Assembly: GCA_021208685.1 (NCBI GenBank)
Contig: JAJOJJ010000027.1
Location: 62,001 to 126,000 of the forward strand
Source of the DNA: Saccharospirillaceae bacterium
GTDB lineage: Bacteria; Pseudomonadota; Gammaproteobacteria; Pseudomonadales; Oceanobacteraceae
Length of the DNA stretch: 64,000 nt
Reading direction: 5' to 3'
Shown here: positions 31,974 to 41,611 of the stretch, piece by piece
Numbering within the stretch: position 1 is the first letter of the stretch
Layout: each line of letters begins with the position of its first letter
Made by a program: the position numbers and the translations under genes
Notes under the pieces: generated by a model
The model's database searches: none
The model's input: only the letters and a program-made list of their open reading frames with translations
What the model was told of the DNA's origin: nothing

Positions 31974-32040
31974 GGGCCTGTTAACACTCGTTAAACAGCC
32001 ATGTTACCGGCTAGTCAGTTTTTCTGAAGTATCAGGAACC
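31974..32040. repeat. solo end of repeat family 1
   Basis: AGGGCCTGTTAACACT at 31974-31989 is followed by CGTTAAACAGCCATGTTACCGG and CTAGTCAGTTTTTCTGAAG. This aligns with the reverse complement of the right end of the 5501-5766 element over about 60 bp with scattered changes. I find no matching opposite end before 32160, so it is a truncated copy. It occupies the start of the 322-bp gap 31942-32263; the rest (32041-32160) shows no gene that I can support. Confidence 0.6.
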
Positions 32041-32161
32041 TGCCTGCTGCTGTTCGAAGTTCAGCACAATAAATTCAGCGGGATAAACCAGCGCAACCTT
32101 TACGCTGACACGCTCAGCTTCCCCAATAATCAGTCTCCATAACCGCTGACGCTCATATGTT

Positions 32162-32201
32162 AAAAAAAAACGGCCCGGCAGCAATCATTGCTTCCGGGCC
32201 G
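32162..32201 (-). terminator. rho-independent terminator of ahpF
   Basis: On the minus strand CGGCCCGG and CCGGGCCG form a stem around an AAGCAATGATTGCTG loop that can itself pair (GCAAT/ATTGC). The stem is at 32171-32201, followed by nine T at 32170-32162. This is a textbook terminator. Confidence 0.92.
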
Positions 32202-32263
32202 CGGGCTGCTTGTCTGTTCCCAACAAGCATTCAGGGTGCTGAATTTTTAAATTATGCGGTCGT

Positions 32264-33817
32264 TCAGTTGCGGATTAAGTAATCGAAGGAACCCAGTGCT
32301 GCGGTTGCCCCTGCGCCCATCGAAATAATAATCTGCTTGTACGCCACGTTGGTGCAGTCGCCGGCGGCGAATACACCCGGCACACTGGTCTGACCGTGGC
32401 CGTCGATCACAATTTCGCCGCGCTCAGTCAGCTCGACCGTTCCTTTCAGGAATTCGGTATTCGGCACCAGACCAATCTGTACGAAAATACCCGCCAGTTC
32501 GATCACATGGCTTTCGCCGGTATTACGGTCCTGGTATTTAATCGCTGTTACCCGCTCACCATCGCCAATCACTTCCGTGGTCAGCGCCATTTTAATAATG
32601 GTGATATTGGCCGTGGCTTCGGCTTTTTTCACCAGCACCGCATCGGCACGCAGTACATCGGAAAATTCCAGTACGGTCACGTGCTCGACAAGTCCTGCCA
32701 GATCGATGGCGGCTTCGATACCGGAGTTTCCGCCACCAATAACCGCTACGCGCTTGCCTTTAAATAACGGGCCATCACAGTGTGGGCAGAAGCACACGCC
32801 TTTGGCTTTGTACTGCTGCTCTCCGGGTACATTCATTTCTCTCCAGCGGGCACCGGTCGCGAGAATCACGGATTTACTCGCCAGTACGGCACCGTTTGCC
32901 AGTTCAACTTCGGTCAGGCCGGAATCGGTTTTGCGCACCGCTACCGCTTTCTGGGCTTTCATGATATCCACGTCGTATTCTTTAACGTGTTCTTCCAGAT
33001 GCGCGACCAGCTTTGGACCTTCGGTGTAGGGCACGGAAATAAAGTTTTCGATTCCCACGGTATCGGCTACCTGACCACCAAAGCGCTCAGCCAGCAGACC
33101 GGTACGGATGCCTTTACGCGCGGCGTAAATTGCAGCAGATGCACCCGCCGGGCCACCGCCGACCACCAGCACATCAAAGGGATCTTTATCAGCAACCGCG
33201 GCTGCCGCTTTGGCATCGGCGTCGTCATCCACTTTGTTGAGAATTTCCGCCAGCGTCATTTTACCGTTCGCCAATGGCTCACCGTTCAGGTACAGCGCGG
33301 GTACCGCCATGATATTGCGGGCTTTGACTTCGTCGGGGAATACGCCGCCGTCGATCATGGTGGCGGTAACGTTCGGATTCAGCGCCGCCATTAAATTCAC
33401 CGCCTGCACAACGTCCGGGCAGTTGTGGCATGACAGTGATACGTACACTTCAAAATTCAGGCTGCGGGTCAGCGACTTTGCCTGATCCTGCAACGCCTGT
33501 TCTTCTTTTGACGGGTGACTGCCCGCCTGCAATAAAGCCAGCACCAGCGAGGTAAATTCGTGGCCCATTGGCACACCGGCAAAAGCCACACGGGCTTCGC
33601 TGCCCGCTTTGGCGACGGTCATGACCGGTGAACGGCCAGCGATTTTTTCCTGGGTGATGGTCAGGGAAATCTGGTTATTCAGTTCTGCGATTTCACGCGC
33701 CAGGGTTTCCAGTTCTTTGGATTTTGGCGAATCGTTAACAGACACCTGCAGTTCAATCGGATTACGCAGATTGTTCAGGTAGGTGCCCAATTGTTGTTTC
33801 ATATTTGCATCAAGCAT
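32264..33817 (-). CDS. ahpF: alkyl hydroperoxide reductase subunit F
   Basis: FAD/NADH-dependent reductase of 517 aa that recycles AhpC. The N-terminal double-thioredoxin domain carries the CxxC in [12 protein letters not shown]. The middle holds the FAD Rossmann motif [22 protein letters not shown], the redox pair is [11 protein letters not shown], and the NADH site is [20 protein letters not shown]. The C-terminus has the second FAD motif [12 protein letters not shown]. All four redox cysteines are present. It lies 197 bp downstream of ahpC with a hairpin terminator and a family-3 repeat between, so it may be expressed at a lower level or from its own promoter. Confidence 0.97.
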   Translation of the reverse strand: MLDANMKQQLGTYLNNLRNPIELQVSVNDSPKSKELETLAREIAELNNQISLTITQEKIAGRSPVMTVAKAGSEARVAFAGVPMGHEFTSLVLALLQAGSHPSKEEQALQDQAKSLTRSLNFEVYVSLSCHNCPDVVQAVNLMAALNPNVTATMIDGGVFPDEVKARNIMAVPALYLNGEPLANGKMTLAEILNKVDDDADAKAAAAVADKDPFDVLVVGGGPAGASAAIYAARKGIRTGLLAERFGGQVADTVGIENFISVPYTEGPKLVAHLEEHVKEYDVDIMKAQKAVAVRKTDSGLTEVELANGAVLASKSVILATGARWREMNVPGEQQYKAKGVCFCPHCDGPLFKGKRVAVIGGGNSGIEAAIDLAGLVEHVTVLEFSDVLRADAVLVKKAEATANITIIKMALTTEVIGDGERVTAIKYQDRNTGESHVIELAGIFVQIGLVPNTEFLKGTVELTERGEIVIDGHGQTSVPGVFAAGDCTNVAYKQIIISMGAGATAALGSFDYLIRN

Positions 33818-33840
33818 GGAAATACCGTCCGATTGAATGT

Positions 33841-33870
33841 TTTAAAAACGGCTCCGGAAAACCGGAGCCG
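33841..33870 (-). terminator. hairpin terminator or attenuator between ahpC and ahpF
   Basis: On the minus strand CGGCTCCGG-TTTT-CCGGAGCCG (33849-33870) is followed by TTTTTAAA (33848-33841). It lies 24 bp before the ahpF start and would end or reduce read-through of the ahpC transcript. Confidence 0.85.
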
Positions 33871-33895
33871 GGTGTTGCAATTACAGTGTCGGCCC

Positions 33896-34012
33896 GAAGC
33901 GTTGGCGAGGCCGACAGCGCTAGGCAAAAGCCGATGAAGAAGCGGAGCTTAGTGCGCTAAGTGAGCATTCTGAATCGGCTTTTAACAACGCGATGTCAAC
34001 GCAGCCAGCTTC
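33896..34012 (-). repeat. structured intercistronic repeat (family 3, copy B)
   Basis: This block shares AAGCGTTGGCGAGGCCGA and GTGAGCATTCTGA...CAACGCAGCCAGC with the block at 12960-13131. It folds well: an outer 10-bp stem AAAAGCCGAT (33926-33935) / ATCGGCTTTT (33973-33982), an inner CTTAG-TGCG-CTAAG, and terminal GCGTTG/CAACGC words. On the transcribed minus strand it begins only 2-3 bp after the ahpC stop. No coding potential. Confidence 0.7.
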
Positions 34013-34014
34013 GA

Positions 34015-34572
34015 TCAGATCTTGCCGACCAGATCCAGGGACGGAGCCAGCGTCGCTTCACCTTCTTTCCACTTGGCAGGGCACACTTCGCCCGGGTGAG
34101 ACGCGACGTACTGAGCCGCCTTGACTTTACGCATCAGGTCGTCGGCATCACGGCCAATACCTTCAGCGGTGATTTCCACCGCCTGAATCACACCCTGTGG
34201 GTCGATCAGGAAGGTAGCGCGGTCTGCCAGACCCTGGCCTTCACGCATCACACCGAAGTTGTTGGTGATGGTGCCGGTCTGATCGCCCACCATGTAGTAG
34301 TTGATCTTGCCGATGGTTTCAGAGCTGTCATGCCATGCTTTGTGGCAGAAGTGAGTGTCGGTAGACACAGAGAATACTTCTACGCCCAGTTTCTGCAGTT
34401 CTTCGTACTTGTCAGCCAGATCGCCCAGTTCAGTCGGGCACACGAAGGTGAAGTCCGCTGGGTAGAAGAAGAATACAGCCCACTTGCCTTTCACATCGGC
34501 CTCGGTGATTTCTACGAACTGGCCCTGTTTAAAAGCGGTCGCGGCAAATGGTTTGATTTCAGTGTTGATCAT
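34015..34572 (-). CDS. ahpC: alkyl hydroperoxide reductase subunit C (2-Cys peroxiredoxin)
   Basis: A 185-aa peroxiredoxin that reduces H2O2 and organic peroxides. The peroxidatic Cys45 is in [12 protein letters not shown] and the resolving Cys164 in [10 protein letters not shown]; the GGLG-type loop and C-terminal YF-like tail of the sensitive class are altered at the very end (SLDLVGKI). Electrons come from AhpF, encoded next. A candidate OxyR site and promoter precede the gene. A structured repeat follows its stop directly. Confidence 0.97.
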   Translation of the reverse strand: MINTEIKPFAATAFKQGQFVEITEADVKGKWAVFFFYPADFTFVCPTELGDLADKYEELQKLGVEVFSVSTDTHFCHKAWHDSSETIGKINYYMVGDQTGTITNNFGVMREGQGLADRATFLIDPQGVIQAVEITAEGIGRDADDLMRKVKAAQYVASHPGEVCPAKWKEGEATLAPSLDLVGKI

Positions 34573-34615
34573 GGTCTTGCTCCATCAATAGTGTTGTGTG
34601 TTGGGAACAGGACCT

Positions 34616-34644
34616 ATAGTAGGGACAGGATTCTTATTAGTTAA
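34616..34644 (-). promoter_or_regulatory. ahpC promoter
   Basis: Minus-strand -35 TTAACT (34639-34644), 17-bp spacer, -10 TACTAT (34616-34621). The weak -35 next to a candidate OxyR site fits an activator-dependent promoter. The leader would be about 35-40 nt. Confidence 0.5.
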
Positions 34645-34681
34645 ATTGATCTTTTCAAAGAAGGCTATTAGGTATAGCTAT
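34645..34681 (-). promoter_or_regulatory. candidate OxyR binding site upstream of ahpC
   Basis: On the minus strand ATAGCTATACCTAAT (34667-34681), a 7-bp spacer, then TTTGAAAAGATCAAT (34645-34659) partly match the OxyR consensus ATAGnTnnnAnCTAT repeated with 7-bp spacing. About two thirds of the conserved positions agree. It abuts the -35 element, where OxyR normally binds. No oxyR gene is in the window. Confidence 0.4.
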
Positions 34682-34745
34682 TGAACTGTTTATCCACCGT
34701 TTGCTGAACGCGTGCCCTGCCCGGCAGGACAGGGCTGAAACGCTG

Positions 34746-35846
34746 TCAGCTCCGGTCAGGAACCGTACCGGCCAGTTGCGGCGGCAGGGAATCGAGGTGC
34801 AGCGTACGGGTGGGGAAGGCGCAGTCGCCACCCTTCTCATGGATGATATTCAGCACGTTCAGCAGTACATCCTGCTTGATCTCGTGGAACTTTACCCAAT
34901 CGGTGGTTTTGGTGAAGGTGTAGATAAAGAAATCCAGGCTGGATTCACCAAAGCTGTTGAAATTCACAATCAGCGTCTGCCTGCTGTCAATTTCCGGATG
35001 CTCCCGCAGCATGGCCCGGACCTCGTCCATGATGGCCGGCAGATAACGCGAGTCCTGATAGCGGATGCCAATGGTTTCGTAGATCCGGCGGTTGGTCATA
35101 CGCGATGGGTTTTCGACTGAAATACTGGTAAACACCGAGTTCGGCACATACAGCGGACGTTTATCAAAGGTGCGGATACGGGTAACACGAAAACCGATAT
35201 TCTCTACCGTCCCTTCGATGCTGCGATCCGGTGAGCGTACCCAGTCACCCACCTTAAAAGGCTGATCAAGGTAAATGATTAATGAACCAAAAAAATTAGC
35301 CAGCAAATCTTTAGCCGCCATACCGACAATCAGACCACCGACACCACCAAAGGCGAGAATGCCGGAAATGGATATGCCCAACAGCTGAAAAATCGGCAGA
35401 ATAATCAGAATGGTAACGCTGAGTTTGGCCACCTTACCCACCAGCTGAACGGTCGTCGGATCAATGCCGTTGACGATCTGCCGTTCTTCCACGCGGTTAA
35501 TCAGACGCCACAACGCCCAGGCCGTAAGAATAATCAGCGCCAGCTGACGCACGACCGGAATGCTGGAAATAATCTCCGATGAAAAATGTCCGGCGGTAAT
35601 ATCCGCAACCCAGGTTGCACCAATGGTAAAAATAATCCAGCTGACCGGCACACCAATGGCTTCCAGAACAATATCGTCCCAGCGGTTTTTAGTCGCCTCA
35701 GCCAGTTTTATCAGCCGTTTGCGGATAACGCGCCAGAGCGCTCCGGCAATCAGCGTCATACCCAAAGCAATGCTGACATCCCAGAACCAGTCATAATTCT
35801 GCGAAATTAATTCGTTCCACCACGCCACGAAAAAGGCTCCATACAT
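34746..35846 (-). CDS. MscS-family mechanosensitive ion channel
   Basis: A 366-aa inner-membrane channel. Helices at the N-terminus (WDVSIALGMTLIAGALW, GVPVSWIIFTIGATWVADI, LALIILTAWALWRLI) lead to the pore-lining TM3 with the glycine/alanine pattern GISISGILAFGGVGGLIVGMAAKDLLANFFGSLIIY. The MscS beta-domain follows (QPFKVGDWVRSPDRSIEGTVENIGFRVTRIR, VYVPNS-like LYVPNSVF) and a C-terminal alpha/beta part. The size and extra N-terminal helices suit the YbdG/MscM-like subgroup. It protects against osmotic downshock. It is monocistronic, between ahpC and rlmB. Confidence 0.93.
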   Translation of the reverse strand: MYGAFFVAWWNELISQNYDWFWDVSIALGMTLIAGALWRVIRKRLIKLAEATKNRWDDIVLEAIGVPVSWIIFTIGATWVADITAGHFSSEIISSIPVVRQLALIILTAWALWRLINRVEERQIVNGIDPTTVQLVGKVAKLSVTILIILPIFQLLGISISGILAFGGVGGLIVGMAAKDLLANFFGSLIIYLDQPFKVGDWVRSPDRSIEGTVENIGFRVTRIRTFDKRPLYVPNSVFTSISVENPSRMTNRRIYETIGIRYQDSRYLPAIMDEVRAMLREHPEIDSRQTLIVNFNSFGESSLDFFIYTFTKTTDWVKFHEIKQDVLLNVLNIIHEKGGDCAFPTRTLHLDSLPPQLAGTVPDRS

Positions 35847-35916
35847 TCAGAGAGGGAATTTTTTAACCGCAGATAAGGCCGATGAAAAGACCTTATCTGC
35901 CATGAGACGGTAACGC

Positions 35917-36660
35917 TCAGCCTAACTGACGCTGACGCACCGCTTCAAATAAACAAATGCCGGTCGCCACCGACACGTTTACCGAACTGACTTCACCGGC
36001 CATCGGAATATTGACCAGATAATCGCAATGCTCACGGGTCAGGCGACGCATTCCTGCGCCTTCTGCCCCCATGACCAGCGCGGTCGGCCCGGTAAAATCC
36101 TGCTGGTAAATGCTGTGCGTGGCCTCACCAGCCGTGCCGACAATCCAGATACCGCGCTCCTGCAGCTCTTTCATGGTGCGCGCCAGATTCGTCACCTGAA
36201 TATAAGGTACGGCTTCTGCCGCGCCACAGGCCACCTTGGCAACGGTTGCATTGAGCGGTGCGGATTTATCTTTCGGCGCAATCACCACCTGTACACCGGC
36301 AGCATCGGCGGTGCGCAGGCAGGCGCCCAGATTATGCGGATCGGTAACGCCATCCAGAATCAGAATCAGCGCATTGCCGCTGATGCCATCGAGAATATCC
36401 GGCAGGTGTTTCTCGTTTTTATTCTGCACCGGCTTACGCCAGGCAATAATGCCCTGATGATTACCTTCATCGGCTTTCTGATTCATCAGGCCTTTATCGG
36501 CCTCACGGATATCCAGCCCCTGCTCGGCAGCCAATTCCAGCACTCGCTGCATGCGCTGATCATGGCGCCCTTTCATTACCCACAGCTCCACCACCTGATC
36601 CGGACTGCGCTGCAATAAGGTGGTAACGGCGTGCAAACCGTAAACGGCTTCTGACTTCAT
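35917..36660 (-). CDS. rlmB: 23S rRNA (guanosine-2251-2'-O)-methyltransferase RlmB
   Basis: SpoU-class SAM-dependent methyltransferase with a trefoil knot, 247 aa. The N-terminal ribosomal-binding domain starts [18 protein letters not shown]. The three SPOUT motifs are seen in [35 protein letters not shown] and [22 protein letters not shown]. It follows rnr after 7 bp in the classical rnr-rlmB operon. It modifies G2251 of the peptidyl-transferase loop. Confidence 0.97.
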   Translation of the reverse strand: MKSEAVYGLHAVTTLLQRSPDQVVELWVMKGRHDQRMQRVLELAAEQGLDIREADKGLMNQKADEGNHQGIIAWRKPVQNKNEKHLPDILDGISGNALILILDGVTDPHNLGACLRTADAAGVQVVIAPKDKSAPLNATVAKVACGAAEAVPYIQVTNLARTMKELQERGIWIVGTAGEATHSIYQQDFTGPTALVMGAEGAGMRRLTREHCDYLVNIPMAGEVSSVNVSVATGICLFEAVRQRQLG

Positions 36661-36667
36661 TGCGTAC

Positions 36668-39304
36668 TTAACCTATCTTCTTAGCCGGTTTTTTACCGGG
36701 TTTTTTCGCCGATTTTTTTACCGCTTTTTTATTGACGGCTTTTTTGCCATCGGCGTTCTTTTTCGCGTTCAGCTTCTGTCGCTTGCCTGGCTTTTTCTTT
36801 TTGCCTTTTCCAGCGTCAGTTTTTTCAGCGGCTGAAGTCTGTTTAACACCGCTTTTCGCAGTGCGCTTAATGCCGTTTTTATTAGCGCCACTTCTGGCAC
36901 CATCTCCAGATTCTGTCGAGGGTGCCCGTGCTTTTTTTTGGCGGCTTGGTTCCAGCGTTTCTTCCGTTACTTTGCCATCGGCTTGCTTATTACGGCGACG
37001 CGGTAAACGCGCAGGGGTTGGCAGATCAGTGGCCTTGCTGCGTTTGGCATTGACCGGAGCCGTTGCCAGCTCGAAATCCACTTTCCGCTCATCAAGGTTC
37101 ACATTCAGCACGCGTACCCAGAGTTTATCGCCGAGGCGGAAACTGCGGCGGGTACGCTCACCAACCAGACGATGCTTCACCGCATCAAAGTGGTAGTAAT
37201 CGTTTGCCAGACCACTGATATGCACCAGACCTTCGACGTACACATCTTTTAATTCAACGAATAAACCAAAGCCGGTAACGGCGGTAATAACCCCTTCGAA
37301 CTCTTCACCGATACGGTCACTGATAAATTCGCATTTAAGGAAGTCGACCACATCACGGGTAGCATCATCGGCACGACGCTCAGTCATCGAGCAGTGTTCA
37401 CCCATGACCACCATCGCGGCGATGTCGTAGGGATAAATGGTTTTCTGTGCCAGTGGTTTTGCACCCTCAGCACGTTTGACGTGTTTGCATTCACGTTCGC
37501 TGCGGATCACGCTGCGCAGACCACGGTGCACCAGCAGATCAGGGTAACGGCGGATCGGTGAAGTGAAGTGGGTATAAGCTTTATAGGCTAAACCAAAGTG
37601 ACCTTCGTTATCCGGCTTGTACACGGCCTGGCTGAGCGAGCGCAGCAGAACAGTCTGGATCAGATGCGAATCCGGGCGGTCACCAATCTGGCTCAGCAGT
37701 GTCTGGTAGTCTTTCGGTGACGGGTCCTGACCATGCGGCATGGATAAACCAACTTCGGCGAGGAAGGATTTCAGGTTCTCAAGTTTCTCCGCACTCGGGC
37801 CATTGTGCACACGGTACAACGCCGGTACTTCATAACGCTGGAAGAAATCGGCGGCACACACGTTAGCGGCCAGCATGCATTCTTCAATCAGCATGTGAGC
37901 CGCGTTTCGTTCGGTCGGTACGATTTCCTGAATTTTACGCTCAGCGTCGAATACAATGCGGGTTTCGACGGAATCAAAATCCATCGCCCCCCGATCTTCG
38001 CGTTTGGCGCGCAGGGTTTTATACAGTACGTACAGATTTTCCAGATGCGGAACGACGTCTTTGTAATGCTCACGCCAGGCATCGCCGTCATCACCACGAT
38101 CCGGCTGCAGCATTTTCCAGACCTTGTTATAGGTCAGGCGCGCATGGGAGTGAATGATGCCTTCCATAAACTGATAACCGGAAATATTTCCGGCTTTGGA
38201 GATGGTCATTTCACAGACCATCACCAGACGGTCAACCTGAGGGTTCAGCGAGCATAAGCCGTTGGACAGTTTCTCCGGCAGCATCGGTACCACGAACTCA
38301 GGAAAATACACCGAGTTACCGCGACTGTGAGCTTCGGCATCCAGTGCCGAACCGGGATGTACATAATGCGATACATCGGCAATGGCAACGTATAAGCGCC
38401 AGCCTCCGGTGCGGCGGTTAGGTTCACAATACACGGCGTCATCAAAGTCTTTGGCATCTTCGCCATCGATGGTGACAAAAGGCAGCTGACGCAGGTCGAT
38501 ACGGTGCTTTTTATCGCTGTCTTTAACCTGTTCCGGCAATTTTTTGGTTTCAACCTTTACCGCATCCGGCCATTCATGCGGGATGTTATGGCTGCGGATG
38601 GCAACGTCAATTTCCATGCCCGGTGCCAGATGATCGCCCAGTACTTCGACCACTTCACCCAGCGGCAGGCCGCCGGGCTTGGGCTGTTCAACAATCTGCA
38701 CCACCACAAACTGACCATGCTCAGCACCTTTACGGCCCACCGGCGGAATCAGAATTTCCTGCGATACGCGCTTATTATCCGGCTGTACAACTCCGACACC
38801 GGACTGGTCAAAGTAACGGCCAACAATCTGCTGGGTGTTACGCTCCAGCACTTCAACGATTTTGCCTTCCGGGCGGCCACGGCGATCGAGGCCCAGAATC
38901 TGTACCGCAACACGGTCACCGTGGAATACTTTGCTCATCTGACGGTTGGACAGATACACATCATCAGCACCGTCACGCAGGACAAAGCCATAACCATCGC
39001 GATGCCCCATCACCACGCCGGTGACCAGATCGACTTTTTTCAGCGGCGCAAACTGGCTGCGGCGATTACTGATCAGCTGACCATCGCGCGACATGGCAAT
39101 CAAACGGCGGCGCAAAGCCTCTACGCGCTCTTCGTCGGTTTCACCCAGAGCGTCGCAGACTTCCGCATGGGTCGCCGGGTGGCCCAGCTGCTCCAGCAAT
39201 GCCAACAGGGCATCACGGCTGGCAACCGGGTTTTCATATTTTTGCGCTTCGGCCTCGGCATTGGGATCAAGGAACGGGGCTTTTGGTGCGTTGGAATCCG
39301 TCAA
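36668..39304 (-). CDS. rnr: ribonuclease R
   Basis: Processive 3'-5' exoribonuclease that degrades structured RNA, 878 aa. In order: an N-terminal winged helix ([23 protein letters not shown]), two cold-shock domains, the RNB catalytic domain with the acidic cluster [18 protein letters not shown], an S1 domain ([32 protein letters not shown]), and a long lysine/alanine-rich tail of about 120 residues ending [12 protein letters not shown]. The basic tail is longer than average for the family and probably helps binding to rRNA or tmRNA-linked substrates. It is first in the rnr-rlmB operon. Confidence 0.97.
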   Translation of the reverse strand: MTDSNAPKAPFLDPNAEAEAQKYENPVASRDALLALLEQLGHPATHAEVCDALGETDEERVEALRRRLIAMSRDGQLISNRRSQFAPLKKVDLVTGVVMGHRDGYGFVLRDGADDVYLSNRQMSKVFHGDRVAVQILGLDRRGRPEGKIVEVLERNTQQIVGRYFDQSGVGVVQPDNKRVSQEILIPPVGRKGAEHGQFVVVQIVEQPKPGGLPLGEVVEVLGDHLAPGMEIDVAIRSHNIPHEWPDAVKVETKKLPEQVKDSDKKHRIDLRQLPFVTIDGEDAKDFDDAVYCEPNRRTGGWRLYVAIADVSHYVHPGSALDAEAHSRGNSVYFPEFVVPMLPEKLSNGLCSLNPQVDRLVMVCEMTISKAGNISGYQFMEGIIHSHARLTYNKVWKMLQPDRGDDGDAWREHYKDVVPHLENLYVLYKTLRAKREDRGAMDFDSVETRIVFDAERKIQEIVPTERNAAHMLIEECMLAANVCAADFFQRYEVPALYRVHNGPSAEKLENLKSFLAEVGLSMPHGQDPSPKDYQTLLSQIGDRPDSHLIQTVLLRSLSQAVYKPDNEGHFGLAYKAYTHFTSPIRRYPDLLVHRGLRSVIRSERECKHVKRAEGAKPLAQKTIYPYDIAAMVVMGEHCSMTERRADDATRDVVDFLKCEFISDRIGEEFEGVITAVTGFGLFVELKDVYVEGLVHISGLANDYYHFDAVKHRLVGERTRRSFRLGDKLWVRVLNVNLDERKVDFELATAPVNAKRSKATDLPTPARLPRRRNKQADGKVTEETLEPSRQKKARAPSTESGDGARSGANKNGIKRTAKSGVKQTSAAEKTDAGKGKKKKPGKRQKLNAKKNADGKKAVNKKAVKKSAKKPGKKPAKKIG

Positions 39305-39355
39305 TGTGCGGCTCCTGTCATTAGTTAGCGCCCAGTATAACGGTTACTCACGTAT

Positions 39356-39727
39356 TTACAGGGCTTTAAAGTTGATTTGCGCGCTTTCGCGGCTTTTTCC
39401 GGCCTGTTGCAGGCGCTGCAGATAATCCATCCACAGTTCATCATGATGCGTGCATAAATGATAGAGATAACTCCAGTCATACAGACCTGAATCATGTCCG
39501 TCATCAAATACCAGCTTCAGCGCATAGTTTCCTGCGGGCTCGATGCGCAGCAAAACCACATCTTTTTTACCGCTTTGTAATACACCATTGCCGATGCCAT
39601 GCCCGCGGACTTCTGCCGATGGCGAATACACGCGCAGAAACTCGTAGGGCAGTTCATACGCTTTATCACCATAGGTCAACTGAAGACAGTGGCTGACTTT
39701 TTTCACTTTTATCGCATTAGGAATCAC
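39356..39727 (-). CDS. DUF971 (gamma-butyrobetaine hydroxylase N-terminal-like) protein
   Basis: A 123-aa single-domain protein. PNAIKVKKVSHCLQLTYGDKAYELPYEFLRVYSPSAEVRGHG is the family start, and DGHDSGLYDWSYLYHLCTH the conserved centre. Such proteins resemble the zinc-binding N-terminal domain of butyrobetaine dioxygenase and related iron-sulfur assembly-linked proteins. In pseudomonads this gene usually sits beside hslVU; here a chemoreceptor gene lies between them. The biochemical role is unproven. Confidence 0.88.
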   Translation of the reverse strand: MIPNAIKVKKVSHCLQLTYGDKAYELPYEFLRVYSPSAEVRGHGIGNGVLQSGKKDVVLLRIEPAGNYALKLVFDDGHDSGLYDWSYLYHLCTHHDELWMDYLQRLQQAGKSRESAQINFKAL

Positions 39728-39869
39728 TGTTGTGCCACTCCGGGAGCAGGGGCAGCGGGCATATATTATAAAGCACGCTACACTTTTAAATCAGGCATAC
39801 AGGGTGTGTCGTAGTGTCAGGCTTTTGCTGTACCTGATGTAGTTTACTATCGGTGAGATTAGGCTGCCT

Positions 39870-41504
39870 ATGAATTCTTTACGCAACATCAGTATCCGTG
39901 CACGTTTGTGGGTGATTCTCAGCGCCGCAATGATCTGCGTATTGCTGGTTCAGCTACAGTCCATCACGCATATTTATGACACTATAAATAATGCGAAGCA
40001 ACAGGCCGTTAAGCAACAGGTCGACAGCGCATACAGTCTCATTGAACATTATTATCAGCAGAGCCAGCAAGGCATGGCCGTCGCGGAAGCTCAGACTCTG
40101 GCCAAAGATGCACTCCGGAAATTGCGCTACAGCGGCAATGAATACTTCTGGGTAAATGACTCCGTTCCGGTGGTGCTCGTGCATGGCGCCAAAGCTGAAC
40201 TGGAAGGTAAAAACGTTAACGACGTCAAAGACCCGAACGGTCTGTATTTGTTCCGCGAAATTGTCAAAGCCGCTACCCGTCAAACCGACGGTAATTATGT
40301 GAATTACTATTGGCCCAAAGCCGGAAGCTCAACCCCGGTTGCCAAAGTCAGTTATGTAAAACACTTTAAACCCTGGGACTGGATTGTTGGCACCGGTGTT
40401 TATACTGACGATGTGATGGCCAGCTTTTGGGAAGACGCTACCCAGCAGCTTCTGACCAGTACGTTTTTCATAATTCTCCTCATTATCGTCATTACCTTTG
40501 TCTCAGGCAGTATCCGCACGCCCTTACAGACCATTGCCAGCGCCATGAATAATATTGCCCGCGGAGAAGGGGATCTTACCCAGCGTTTACCGGCAAAAGG
40601 GCAGGATGAAATCACCGTTATCGCTCAGGCGTTTAATACCTTTATCGGGCAGATTCACAACGTCGTGAGTGAAAGCAAAACAGCCTCTGAATTACTCGCA
40701 CAACTGACCCGTGAAATCGCCGCCGTCAGCAGCGCAACCCGCAAACTCACGGATGATCAGCTGCAACAGACCGACCTTGCCGCGACCGGCTCAAATGAAA
40801 TGAGCCAGACGATTCATGAAGTAGCCGATAATGCCGAACGCGCAGCCGCCGCCGCCCGTGACGTTGATGATAACGCCCGCCGGGGTATGCAAACCATGCA
40901 AAGCACCCAGAACAGTATTGGTAATCTGGCCGCGGATATTCAGAAATCCTGCGAAGTGATTCAGGGCCTGCAGAGTGAAACCGATGCCATTGGCTCCGTA
41001 CTGGATGTTATTCGCGGCATCGCCGAACAAACCAACCTGCTGGCCCTGAACGCAGCCATTGAGGCTGCCCGTGCCGGTGAACAGGGCCGGGGGTTTGCGG
41101 TGGTTGCCGATGAAGTACGCACCCTCGCCTCCCGCACTCAGGAATCCACTGAAGAAATTAACAAAATGATCTCGCGCCTGCAGAATCAGGCCGCCAGTGC
41201 CGTGCACTCGATGGAAGAGAATGTTAAAAACTCAGAATCAACATCGGCAACCTCGCAGCAGGCTATGCAGGCGATTTCAACCATCAGTGCGACGGTCAGC
41301 ACCATCACCGAAATGAACCTGAGTATTGCCAGCGCAGTGGAAGAACAAAGTGCAGCCGCCAGCGAAATCAGCGGCAACGTCATCCGCATCGCTGAATCTT
41401 CAGGGCATATTTCCGACAATATGATAAAAACCGATCAGTACGGACAAAAACTGTCTGAAAGCAGCGCCGCACTGGTCAGACTGATCGAGCGCTTCAGAAT
41501 TTAA
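39870..41504 (+). CDS. methyl-accepting chemotaxis protein with single Cache sensor domain
   Basis: A 544-aa transmembrane chemoreceptor. TM1 lies at about 11-30, then a periplasmic single-Cache (sCache_2) domain at about 35-185 (LRKLRYSGNEYFWVND, HFKPWDWIVGTGVYTDDV). TM2 follows at about 191-212, a HAMP at about 213-266 and a long signalling coiled coil with the hairpin tip EQTNLLALNAAIEAARAGEQGRGFAVVADEVRTLA. No C-terminal pentapeptide tether for CheR is present. Ligands of such sCache domains are often small carboxylates or amines, but cannot be predicted here. It is a single gene inserted between the DUF971 gene and hslVU. Confidence 0.95.
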   Translation: MNSLRNISIRARLWVILSAAMICVLLVQLQSITHIYDTINNAKQQAVKQQVDSAYSLIEHYYQQSQQGMAVAEAQTLAKDALRKLRYSGNEYFWVNDSVPVVLVHGAKAELEGKNVNDVKDPNGLYLFREIVKAATRQTDGNYVNYYWPKAGSSTPVAKVSYVKHFKPWDWIVGTGVYTDDVMASFWEDATQQLLTSTFFIILLIIVITFVSGSIRTPLQTIASAMNNIARGEGDLTQRLPAKGQDEITVIAQAFNTFIGQIHNVVSESKTASELLAQLTREIAAVSSATRKLTDDQLQQTDLAATGSNEMSQTIHEVADNAERAAAAARDVDDNARRGMQTMQSTQNSIGNLAADIQKSCEVIQGLQSETDAIGSVLDVIRGIAEQTNLLALNAAIEAARAGEQGRGFAVVADEVRTLASRTQESTEEINKMISRLQNQAASAVHSMEENVKNSESTSATSQQAMQAISTISATVSTITEMNLSIASAVEEQSAAASEISGNVIRIAESSGHISDNMIKTDQYGQKLSESSAALVRLIERFRI

Positions 41505-41522
41505 ACGCTGACAGAAACCCAC

Positions 41523-41552
41523 AAAAAAGGGAGGCCCGGTATGGCACCTCCC
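41523..41552 (-). terminator. terminator of hslVU
   Basis: On the minus strand GGGAGG (41547-41552) pairs with CCTCCC (41529-41534) and is followed by TTTTTT (41528-41523). It lies between the convergent chemoreceptor and hslU genes. Confidence 0.75.
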
Positions 41553-41566
41553 TGTCGGGATCGTTC

Positions 41567-41599
41567 AGGGCCTGTTTAATCCGTGTTAACCGGCCCTGA
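41567..41599. repeat. minimal palindromic copy of repeat family 1
   Basis: CAGGGCCTGTTTAAT is followed immediately by CCGTGTTAACCGGCCCTG. The ends CAGGGCC/GGCCCTG are inverted, so two family-1 ends face each other with almost no interior. It lies 13 bp after the hslU stop, between the hslVU terminator and that gene, and will be transcribed as a hairpin. Confidence 0.6.
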
Positions 41600-41611
41600 G
41601 CAACACCGGGA

